A stretch of DNA of 5,049 nucleotides from IH12 sp041987265. Its GTDB lineage: Bacteria > Pseudomonadota > Alphaproteobacteria > Caulobacterales > Hyphomonadaceae. Position numbers and translations under genes: made by a program. Positions 1 to 5,049 of the stretch are shown here, one piece after another. Position 1 is the first letter of the stretch, and each line of letters opens with the position of its first letter. Where the stretch lies: assembly GCA_041987265.1 (NCBI GenBank), contig JBHIWT010000222.1, forward strand, positions 1 through 5,049. Direction: 5' to 3'. The notes under the pieces are model-generated. The model was not told where the DNA came from. It ran no database searches and saw only the letters and a list, made by a program, of their open reading frames with translations.

Positions 1-25
1 CGGTTTCGTTGTTGCGCAGGACATC

Positions 26-1153
26 GTGTCGATGCTGATCGCAGCGAGTTATGCAGTGCTTCCGGTCGTGTTCCTCGAATTCCTTCTATTCGGAATCTGG
101 CTCGTCTCGGCCCGCGACGCCGACTTCCTGGCCGTTCGCGGATGGCGGGCGTCGCTCTGGCGTTTGCACTCGGCATTCAGGCGCCACATCGGCCTTCCGC
201 AATTCCTGTCGTTTGTGAAAGCGAGGACAGGCTACCTGGCGCTGCTCTATTTTCTGACAGCCGTGCTGACCGCCAACTTCTTCATGATCTGGTATCTGCC
301 GCAACAAGTGGCAGACATTGCGCTCATCGAGGTGCAGGAGGATGCGGGGGATTTCTGGAACGCGGCGACCGCTATCGTCGTTTCGATCGGTGTATTCGCA
401 TTATATCTCCTTGGGGCGGGCTCGCGGCTGATGCGCGCCGCGCAGCGCAGGGCGACCGATGTCTATCAATCCATCCGCGAGCGAGACGAACGCGCGCCGG
501 TTTTGTTCCTGCGCGCATTTGATCAGGACCGCTACCGGCTCAAGTCTCGTTTCGGAGACCCCTTCACAAGGCTGTTTCCAGCCGCGAGCCATTCAAGAAC
601 GATTGACGAAATTCTGTTGGAAAGCGGAACGCCTTACGGCCCCGTCATTGCGATCGGCGATCCGGCTGACCCGATCCCGCCTCTTGGGGCCGCGCGGGTG
701 TTCGTGGAGAATGAAGGCGCCAACTGGCAGGAAGTTGTGCACGACCTGACCGTGTCTTCGAATGCGATCGTAATGTGCCCAAGCCCCTCCGAAGGCGTGC
801 TTTGGGAGCTGGATCTCATAGCGTCGCTCGGCGCGGAATGGAGGACGGTGTTTCTGGCCCGTCCAGACATGGGCAGGGAGGAAGCGTTGGCGCTTTGCGC
901 TCAAATCCTGCCCGAGGTTCCGGAAATACCACCCAACAAGCGCCTGATCGCTTTCTGGCAGGGGGAAGACACATGGCAAGTTCTGATCGGTCGGCGCGAG
1001 TCTGTCGAAAGCTATGTGGTTGCGCTCAGCATGGCGTTGCAGGACATTCTCGGCGTCGAGGACTGGCTGACCGAAATGTCTCAACTCACTCAGGCCACGA
1101 TCATCCAGCAAGTCTCGGAATATCGTAACCAGCGCGGTCTGCAGCCAACCTGA
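26..1153 (+). CDS. Uncharacterised membrane protein with C-terminal TIR-like/Rossmannoid cytosolic domain (5' end probably incomplete)
   Basis: I do not recognise a named family. The 375-residue reading has three hydrophobic segments (about residues 7-29, 68-90 and 112-131), a basic juxtamembrane stretch (132-152), and a soluble alpha/beta domain from about 157 to 350. Visible landmarks in that domain are a first strand APVLFLRAF (157-165), a GPVIAIGDP turn (205-213), PPLGAARVFV (218-227), a strand SNAIVMCPS (245-253), and SEGVLWELDL (255-264) with a Trp-Glu pair at 260-261. The order of strand, Ser-containing loop, then W-E-x-x helix recalls TIR-type domains, but this is inference. A GTG at 26 and an ATG at 32 are possible starts. 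The frame is open to the window edge, reading GFVVAQDI before the GTG, so the true start may lie upstream. AGGA at 18-21 is a weak ribosome site. It ends 25 bp before the convergent kinase gene. Third positions are less G/C-rich than in purN. Confidence 0.8.
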   Translation: MSMLIAASYAVLPVVFLEFLLFGIWLVSARDADFLAVRGWRASLWRLHSAFRRHIGLPQFLSFVKARTGYLALLYFLTAVLTANFFMIWYLPQQVADIALIEVQEDAGDFWNAATAIVVSIGVFALYLLGAGSRLMRAAQRRATDVYQSIRERDERAPVLFLRAFDQDRYRLKSRFGDPFTRLFPAASHSRTIDEILLESGTPYGPVIAIGDPADPIPPLGAARVFVENEGANWQEVVHDLTVSSNAIVMCPSPSEGVLWELDLIASLGAEWRTVFLARPDMGREEALALCAQILPEVPEIPPNKRLIAFWQGEDTWQVLIGRRESVESYVVALSMALQDILGVEDWLTEMSQLTQATIIQQVSEYRNQRGLQPT

Positions 1154-1159
1154 TCACCC

Positions 1160-1190
1160 GTCGCCGCACCAAGCCGCGCTATGCGGCGAC
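1160..1190. terminator. Inverted repeat between convergent genes, candidate bidirectional hairpin
   Basis: GTCGCCGCA at 1160-1168 is the exact reverse complement of TGCGGCGAC at 1182-1190, giving a 9-bp GC-rich stem around a 13-nt loop. The loop holds the kinase stop codon (TAG, 1179-1181) and the right arm encodes the kinase's last three residues. It begins 7 bp after the stop of the + strand gene. There is no T-run on either side, so it is not a canonical intrinsic terminator. It could stabilise the 3' ends or limit read-through from both sides. Confidence 0.5.
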
Positions 1191-2927
1191 TCCCAGCGCG
1201 GAACGCACCTGGGATATCAGGTCGCCCGCATCCACGGGCTTGGCGATATGGCCGTTCATGCCAAGGCCGATGCACTTCTCGCGCGAGCCGCCGGACGTCT
1301 GCGCCGTCAGCGCGATCACCGGCAGGCTGCGCCATGGCGCTTCCGCCTCGCGGATCCGCCGGAAGGCCTCTTCACCGTCCATCACCGGCATTCGGATATC
1401 CATCAGCACGATGTCGAACGGTTCGCGCGCCAGAACCTCCAACGCCCGCAGGCCATTAGCAGCCTCCACGATTTCGCACTCCATCACCGCCAGCAACGAC
1501 CGCACGACCCGCCGGTTCGCCGCGTTGTCATCGACCAGCAGCACCCGCCAGGGGCGTCCCGGATTTTCGATCGCGCCGGCTGCTGCGCCCTCGACGCCAG
1601 GCCGTTGCGCCGCGAAGGTGAGGGTGAACGTCGAGCCGGCCCCAGGCGTACTCGACACGGTCAGATCTCCGCCCATCAAACGCGCGAGGTTGCGCGAGAT
1701 CGACAGCCCCAGCCCCGTACCGCCATATTGCTGAGCGGTCGCCGCGCTCGCCTGCTCGAAATTGCCGAACAACCGCGACTGCGTCTCTTCATCAATCCCG
1801 ATCCCCGTATCCGTCACCGAGATCTCGACGACATCTTTTCCGTCCGCGCCAGTATCGATCATGCTGGCGGACACCACGATCTTCCCCGCGTTGGTGAACT
1901 TGATCGCGTTCGAGATCAGGTTGGACACGCACTGGCGCACCCGCACCGGTTCGCAAACCACGCTCTCCGGAAAATCCGGGGCGATGTTCAGCTCCAGCTC
2001 CAGCCCTTTTTCTCTGGCTCTTGGCTCAAACAGTTTCAGCGCGTTGCGTATCCCCGACGCCAGATCGTTCGCGTCGTAATTCATCCGCAACTTGCCAGCC
2101 TGTATCTTCGACAGGTCCAGCAGGTCATCGAGCAGCGCCGTCAGCGTCGTGCCGGAATCGAGTACAAGGTCCACCATCTCCTGCTGGTGCGGCTTCAGGT
2201 TCTCCAGCTTCAACACCTGCGCCATCCCCAGCACGGCGTTCATCGGCGTGCGGATGTCATGTCCCATATTGGCGAGGAAGTCCGACTTGGCCGCGTTCGC
2301 TTCATCCGCCTGCTGACGCGCCAACGACAGCTCGGCGACGGCCCGCGTGATCTGCGTATTGAACGCCGCAGCGCACGATCCGCCAATCAGGAACACCAGC
2401 GCATAATTGCTCAGCGTGCCGGTAATCGCCTCCATGTCGATCACATGGGCGTGCCGCGCAACCAGCGTGTAGGAGGCGCTCAACTGATCTGCTAGCGACA
2501 GAAAGATCGTGAAGTGAGCGAGCGATACAAGCCCGGCGATCAGCATCCCGCGCCAGCCGAACAGCAGCGAATAGCAAACCGAAAACGCCAGCATGAAGTA
2601 GGCCGCCGTTCCGATCGCCGAGCCCTTGTGCACGGTGTTCAGAACGATCACGAGATAGATCGCCAGAAAGATCAGGTTAGCGGTCCGCCGGATATCGGTT
2701 GACCGCTTCGCCAGCAAAGGCGCGGCGACGATCACAACAGCCGGCGCGATCAACAGCACGAACGCATCCAGCAGCGTGCCCCAGTTATTGGTCGCAGCGA
2801 ACGATACGTAATTGGCCAGCACGCCAAGCCCGCCGAAAGCGGAGACCAGAACGATCACTATCTTGATCGATCGCGTCACGCGATCGTCAGGGGTTTCGTC
2901 AAACCGGAAGAACCGATCAATCAACAT
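1179..2927 (-). CDS. Hybrid sensor histidine kinase with six-TM N-terminal region and C-terminal receiver domain
   Basis: This 582-residue protein is an inner-membrane two-component sensor. Six hydrophobic segments lie at about 19-40, 51-70, 83-97, 105-123, 127-146 and 170-189, with no periplasmic sensor domain of any size and no PAS or HAMP domain visible. A helical linker (190-215) leads to the HisKA domain, with phosphoacceptor His223 in NMGHDIRTP. The ATPase domain shows an N box (N336, N340 in NLISNAIKFT), a G1 box (D373-T-G-I-G), an F box (LFGNFEQAS, 387-394) and a G2 box (G403-T-G-L-G-L). The receiver (about 461-577) has the acid pair D466-D467, phosphoacceptor D510 (LMDIRMPVMDG), T541 and K563, so both modules look catalytically intact. 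The ATG at 2927 is preceded by GAGG five nt upstream, which fixes the start. No cognate regulator lies in the window, so output probably goes through a phosphotransfer protein or a distant regulator. The signal is unknown. Confidence 0.95.
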   Translation of the reverse strand: MLIDRFFRFDETPDDRVTRSIKIVIVLVSAFGGLGVLANYVSFAATNNWGTLLDAFVLLIAPAVVIVAAPLLAKRSTDIRRTANLIFLAIYLVIVLNTVHKGSAIGTAAYFMLAFSVCYSLLFGWRGMLIAGLVSLAHFTIFLSLADQLSASYTLVARHAHVIDMEAITGTLSNYALVFLIGGSCAAAFNTQITRAVAELSLARQQADEANAAKSDFLANMGHDIRTPMNAVLGMAQVLKLENLKPHQQEMVDLVLDSGTTLTALLDDLLDLSKIQAGKLRMNYDANDLASGIRNALKLFEPRAREKGLELELNIAPDFPESVVCEPVRVRQCVSNLISNAIKFTNAGKIVVSASMIDTGADGKDVVEISVTDTGIGIDEETQSRLFGNFEQASAATAQQYGGTGLGLSISRNLARLMGGDLTVSSTPGAGSTFTLTFAAQRPGVEGAAAGAIENPGRPWRVLLVDDNAANRRVVRSLLAVMECEIVEAANGLRALEVLAREPFDIVLMDIRMPVMDGEEAFRRIREAEAPWRSLPVIALTAQTSGGSREKCIGLGMNGHIAKPVDAGDLISQVRSALGVAA

Positions 2928-2932
2928 GTCTG

Positions 2933-2936
2933 CCTC
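2933..2936 (-). promoter_or_regulatory. Ribosome binding site of the hybrid kinase
   Basis: On the minus strand GAGG lies 5 nt before the ATG at 2927, good spacing that supports this start. The site lies next to the 2938-2950 palindrome, so a protein bound there could also affect initiation. Confidence 0.6.
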
Positions 2937-2937
2937 G

Positions 2938-2996
2938 CCTGAACTTCAGGTACCGAGACAGTGTCCCCGCTAGTTCTCCCAACCGCACACTGTGTC
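2938..2996. promoter_or_regulatory. Cluster of short palindromes upstream of the kinase gene, candidate operators
   Basis: Three odd-centred palindromes sit within 60 bp of the kinase start. CCTGAA-C-TTCAGG (2938-2950) is a perfect 6+6 inverted repeat around one base. GACA-G-TGTC lies at 2957-2965 and CACA-C-TGTG at 2986-2994. The last two share the core ACAGTGT, in opposite orientation, with centres 29 bp apart. Single-base centres cannot form hairpins, so binding sites for dimeric regulators are the natural reading. No clear -35/-10 pair could be assigned. This is inference from symmetry alone. Confidence 0.3.
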
Positions 2997-3107
2997 GCTG
3001 CAGGCAGATTACCCGCCCAGTGATTCCCGAAAAGCAAAAATCATGGACGACGTTGCCGCAGATGACGCAGCGTTTTTCGTTATATACTCAGTGCACGGAA
3101 GAAATTG

Positions 3108-3122
3108 CCGCCGCCCTGGCGG
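3108..3122 (-). terminator. Possible weak terminator hairpin just after purN
   Basis: CCGCC (3108-3112) and GGCGG (3118-3122) form a 5-bp GC stem with a 5-nt loop that begins directly after the purN stop codon (TGA, 3125-3123). On the minus strand it is followed by CAATTTCTT, a poor T tract. It may end the purM-purN transcript before the 195-bp gap leading to the kinase gene. The short stem and weak tail keep confidence low. Confidence 0.35.
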
Positions 3123-3767
3123 TCAGGCGAACGAAATCGTCAGCGGCTCGCCCGCCATCTCCATCGTCAGCGGGCCGGGCGGATCCATCCGCTTGCGGTC
3201 CAGCAGGCGCAGCACGCACATCGGATAGAGCAGGTGCTCAGCGCCAAGCAGCCGCGTCGCCAGCGTCTCGGCCGTATCGTCCGCACGCACATGGATCTGC
3301 GCCTGTCCGATCACCGGCCCTTCATCCACGCCCGCCGTCACATGATGCACGGTGCAGCCATGCACCTTGTCGCCAGCGTCCAGTGCGCGCTGGTGCGTAT
3401 CCAGTCCCGGATATTTCGGCAGCAGCGACGGATGGATATTGATCAGCCGACCCTCCCAGCGCTCGACGAACCACGGCGTCAGCACCCGCATGAACCCGGC
3501 CAGCGCGATCAGGTCGACGCCCGCCGCCAGCAGTTTCGTGTCCAGCGCCCGTTCGAACGCCTCACGATCCTTGCCGTACAGCTTGTGATCCAGTGCAAAC
3601 GTCTCAACGCCAGCATCCGCGGCGACCTTCAGTCCCGCCGCATCCGGCCGGTTCGACCCGACAACTGCGATCTCCGCCGGCCAGTTCTCGACCCGGCTCG
3701 CGTTCAGCAGCGCCTCCATGTTGGATCCGCGCCCCGAAATCAGAATGCCCAGCCGCGTCCGGCTCAC
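3123..3767 (-). CDS. purN: Phosphoribosylglycinamide formyltransferase (GAR transformylase)
   Basis: PurN is the cytosolic enzyme that transfers a formyl group from 10-formyl-tetrahydrofolate to GAR, giving FGAR, the third step of de novo purine synthesis. The 214-residue length is typical of the family. The N-terminal substrate loop SGRGSN (11-16) is present, as are the GFMRVL folate-pocket segment (91-96) and all three catalytic residues: N110 and H112 in INIHPSLLPKYPG, and D148 in GVDEGPVIG. These match E. coli N106, H108 and D144. The start is GTG (3767-3765). It overlaps the TGA of the upstream frame as GTGA, so translation is probably coupled. A GAGG lies 10 nt upstream inside that frame. 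Nothing in this gene looks damaged. purM directly upstream is the usual bacterial order, but here that partner is a chimera, so purN expression would depend on a foreign 5' region. Confidence 0.97.
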   Translation of the reverse strand: MSRTRLGILISGRGSNMEALLNASRVENWPAEIAVVGSNRPDAAGLKVAADAGVETFALDHKLYGKDREAFERALDTKLLAAGVDLIALAGFMRVLTPWFVERWEGRLINIHPSLLPKYPGLDTHQRALDAGDKVHGCTVHHVTAGVDEGPVIGQAQIHVRADDTAETLATRLLGAEHLLYPMCVLRLLDRKRMDPPGPLTMEMAGEPLTISFA

Positions 3768-4504
3768 CTGGCTTCAACCTCGCCAATCACGAACGCCGCT
3801 TCACCCGCCTCGGTCAGCCCGGCCAGCACATCCATCACGTCATCGGGCGCAACCGAAACGATCATCCCCACGCCGCAATTGAACGTGCGCAGCATCTCGG
3901 CGTCCTCGATCGCGCCGATCTCCTGCATCCAGGCAAACACCGGCGGCAGCTCCCACGCCGCCCGGTCGATCTTCGGCGACAGGTGGTCCGGCAGCATCCG
4001 TGGCGTGTTCTCTGTGATCCCGCCGCCCGTGATATGCGCCAGTCCCTTGATCTTTCCGGCCCGGATCAGCGGCAACATCGTCTTCACGTAGATCCGCGTC
4101 GGCGCCAGCAGCGCATCTCCCAGATCCACGCCCTCGGCGAACGGCGCGGCGTCGGTCCACGCCAGCCCGCTGCGCTCCACGATCTTGCGCACCAGCGAAT
4201 ACCCGTTCGAATGCGGTCCCGACGAGGGCAGGGCGATCAGCACGTCTCCCGCCTTCATGTCGTCCAGACGCGGCAACACCTCGTCGCGCTCCACAGCCCC
4301 GACCGCAAACCCGGCCATGTCGTAATGTTTCGGCCCGTACATGCCCGGCATTTCCGCCGTCTCGCCGCCGACCAACGCGCAGCCCGCCTGCCGGCACCCC
4401 TCGGCCACCCCGGAAACCACCTTCGCGGCCACGCCCGGCTCCAGCTTGCCGGTCGCAAAATAGTCGAGGAAAAACAGAGGCTCGGCGCCCTGCGCCAGAA
4501 TGTC
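3764..4504 (-). pseudogene. purM: PurM-derived segment, 5'-truncated
   Basis: This part encodes about 246 residues aligning, by eye, with E. coli PurM from about Asp94 to the end. The second half of the N-terminal AIRS domain and the whole C-terminal AIRS domain are present, with no internal stop or frameshift. The lost part contains the GTDGVGTK segment and DLVAMCVN, which help form the nucleotide and substrate site. It ends EVEAR, slightly shorter than many PurM proteins, and runs into the purN start. Confidence 0.8.
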
Positions 4505-4690
4505 ATCGCGATGCTCCAGGAAGCCCGGAAGATGCGTCGAGGAACAGGTGGGCGTGAACGCGCCCGGCAGGGCGAACAGGACAACCGTCTTGCCCTTGAA
4601 GATGTCGTCGGTGGTGATCGGCGCGGGCCCTTCGGCCGTGCTGGTCATGAAAGTCGCCGCGGGCAGCGTGTCGCCAACCTTGATCGCCAT
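3764..4690 (-). CDS. purM: Chimeric reading frame: peroxiredoxin N-terminus fused to PurM (AIR synthetase) lacking its N-terminus
   Basis: The 308-residue frame is made of two unrelated enzymes. Residues 1 to ~62 match a Prx5-type peroxiredoxin: MAIKVGDTLPAATF at the start, the strand TVVLFALPGAF, and the peroxidatic-cysteine motif TPTC with Cys49, followed by HLPGF. From about residue 63 it is PurM, which closes FGAM to AIR with ATP. AEPLFFLDYFATGKL (69-83), GGETAEMPGMY (108-118), SSGPHSNGYSLVRK (156-169), TGGGITENTPR (221-231) and FNCGVGM (270-276) are all present. Missing are the peroxiredoxin C-terminal ~90 residues and PurM's first ~93, which carry the glycine-rich N-terminus and GTDGVGTK, so neither activity is expected. 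The ATG at 4690 was chosen because family homology begins there and GAGGA ends 9 nt upstream. An in-frame ATG at 4807 would add 39 unrelated residues. It overlaps purN by 4 bp. It may be a real deletion fusion or an assembly artefact. Confidence 0.85.
   Translation of the reverse strand: MAIKVGDTLPAATFMTSTAEGPAPITTDDIFKGKTVVLFALPGAFTPTCSSTHLPGFLEHRDDILAQGAEPLFFLDYFATGKLEPGVAAKVVSGVAEGCRQAGCALVGGETAEMPGMYGPKHYDMAGFAVGAVERDEVLPRLDDMKAGDVLIALPSSGPHSNGYSLVRKIVERSGLAWTDAAPFAEGVDLGDALLAPTRIYVKTMLPLIRAGKIKGLAHITGGGITENTPRMLPDHLSPKIDRAAWELPPVFAWMQEIGAIEDAEMLRTFNCGVGMIVSVAPDDVMDVLAGLTEAGEAAFVIGEVEAR
4505..4690 (-). pseudogene. Peroxiredoxin (Prx5 / AhpC-TSA class) segment, 3'-truncated
   Basis: About 62 residues remain of a protein normally near 160. 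The thioredoxin-fold start (KVGDTLPAATF), a PAPITTDDIFKGKTVVLF segment and the PxxxTxxC active-site pattern (PGAFTPTC, Cys49) are present. The later region that normally carries the conserved Arg, any resolving Cys and the remaining core strands is gone. Its own start codon and ribosome site are intact, so the upstream region is that of the peroxiredoxin gene rather than of purM. Confidence 0.8.
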
Positions 4691-4817
4691 GGGCCTGTTT
4701 CCTCGTGTGGGGGATGAATTGAAGGGACTCGAATAGACCCCGACGCGGCGGTCGCCAAGCACGCTTTGGTGGCGCGTTCGACTTGAAACCGTCACAGCGA
4801 AAGCCAATGCTTAGTCC
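4691..4817. promoter_or_regulatory. Divergent intergenic region between the peroxiredoxin start and yqgE
   Basis: This 127-bp spacer must serve both directions. The minus side ends in GAGGA (4704-4700), a good ribosome site for the ATG at 4690. On the minus strand TTGGCG followed after 17 nt by TATTCG is a poor sigma-70-like pair. On the + side TTGAAA (4783-4788) could be a -35 element, but no convincing -10 follows before the yqgE ATG and no Shine-Dalgarno is seen. It contains one GACTC (4726-4730), a CcrM-type GANTC site. No operator was recognised. Confidence 0.35.
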
Positions 4818-5049
4818 ATGGCCAGCTTAATCGACGATGATGACGGTGAGTTCCTGATCGGCAGGCTGCTTGTCGCCATGCCCGGAATCGAGGACCCGCG
4901 ATTCGAACGTACGGTGCTGTATCTGTGCGCCCATGACGAAGAGGCCGCGATGGGCCTTGCGGTCAATCGCCCGGTGGAGGGGCTGACGGTGTTCGAGCTG
5001 CTCGACCGCTTGGGCGTGCGGTCGGACATCCAGGCGCCCAGCGACCTTG
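4818..5049 (+). CDS. yqgE: YqgE/AlgH family protein (DUF179), 3' end outside window
   Basis: The first 77 codons plus one base are visible, beginning ATG-GCC-AGC at 4818. The family signature is clear: FLIGRLLVAMPGIEDPRF, then ERTVLYLCAHDEEAAMGLAVNRP, matching the YqgE pattern of LIAMP, D-x-x-F, S/T-V-x-Y-x-C-x-H-x-x-x-x-A-x-G and N-R/K-P. Full members are about 185 residues, so over half is missing because the window ends. The molecular function of the family is not firmly established, and the AlgH name comes from work on alginate regulation in Pseudomonas. No strong ribosome site precedes the ATG, but homology begins close to it and no better in-frame start lies nearby. It is divergent from the peroxiredoxin start, an arrangement I recall from sphingomonads. 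Confidence 0.92.
   Translation, partial: MASLIDDDDGEFLIGRLLVAMPGIEDPRFERTVLYLCAHDEEAAMGLAVNRPVEGLTVFELLDRLGVRSDIQAPSDL

Noticed and set aside
1248..2495. 415-codon open frame on the + strand antisense to the hybrid kinase
   Set aside because: It is rich in Arg, His and Gln with no recognisable domain, and the opposite strand encodes all kinase motifs. Long antisense frames are expected in high-GC genes with strong third-position bias.
3078..3086. TATATAAC on the minus strand as a -10 box for the kinase gene
   Set aside because: At 17-18 bp upstream the sequence is CAATTT or GCAATT, unlike a -35 element, and the site is ~150 bp from the start codon. AT-richness alone is not enough.
2992..3228. 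Small + strand frame (78 codons) starting in the kinase-purN gap
   Set aside because: It has a GTG start with no Shine-Dalgarno, no domain, and its second half is antisense to the purN 3' end.
3105..4091. 328-codon open frame on the + strand across purN and the PurM segment
   Set aside because: It has the same low-information, Arg/Gln-rich composition and no ribosome site, and it is antisense to intact purN.
3764..4690. A genuine bifunctional redox-regulated PurM enzyme
   Set aside because: Both parts are cut within their folds: the peroxiredoxin lacks most of its core and PurM lacks its GTDGVGTK segment. A working fusion would be expected to keep whole domains.
3593..4717. 374-codon open frame on the + strand antisense to the chimera and purN
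   Set aside because: Composition is Arg/His/Gln-rich, it has no domain signal, and it crosses two clear minus-strand genes. It is a GC-bias shadow.
4691..4807. 39-residue N-terminal extension of the chimera from the ATG at 4807
   Set aside because: The extension matches nothing in peroxiredoxins, would use nearly the whole divergent spacer, and has no better ribosome site. The ATG at 4690 has GAGGA upstream and is where homology begins.

Overview
This 5 kb window is high-GC DNA with the look of an alphaproteobacterium, most likely a sphingomonad. That guess rests on strongly G/C-biased third codon positions, protein sequences that read closest to sphingomonad PurM, PurN, peroxiredoxin and YqgE, and a divergent yqgE/peroxiredoxin pair. 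The placement comes from memory of these families, not from a search.

Layout. On the + strand, 26-1153 (probably open at its 5' side) encodes an uncharacterised protein: three membrane segments followed by a cytosolic alpha/beta domain of TIR-like character. It converges on a minus-strand gene (1179-2927) for a six-transmembrane hybrid histidine kinase with a C-terminal receiver. A perfect 9-bp inverted repeat sits at the junction of these two 3' ends. A 195-bp gap (2928-3122) carries palindromic candidate operators for the kinase gene and a hairpin directly after the purN stop. Next, also on the minus strand, come purN (3123-3767) and, overlapping it by 4 bp (GTGA), a purM-derived reading frame (3764-4690). 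After a 127-bp divergent spacer, yqgE/algH starts on the + strand at 4818 and runs off the window.

The main observation is that the purM frame is a chimera. Its first ~62 residues are the N-terminal part of a Prx5-type peroxiredoxin, including the TPTC active-site motif. From a short segment (residues ~63-70, DNA 4481-4504) onward it is PurM from about E. coli residue 94 to the C-terminus. The rest of the peroxiredoxin and the first ~93 residues of PurM, including the conserved GTDGVGTK segment, are missing. The frame is intact across the join, and the join falls in a stretch that both parent proteins can plausibly encode. This fits either a real in-frame deletion or recombination between a peroxiredoxin gene and purM, or an assembly collapse at a short shared sequence. 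Neither enzyme is expected to work in this form.

How the genes work together. purM and purN would normally carry out two steps of de novo purine synthesis from one transcript. Here purN is translationally coupled to the chimera and would be driven by the peroxiredoxin's upstream region. The kinase and the membrane protein have no evident functional link to purine synthesis. No RNA genes, CRISPR arrays or insertion sequences were seen.
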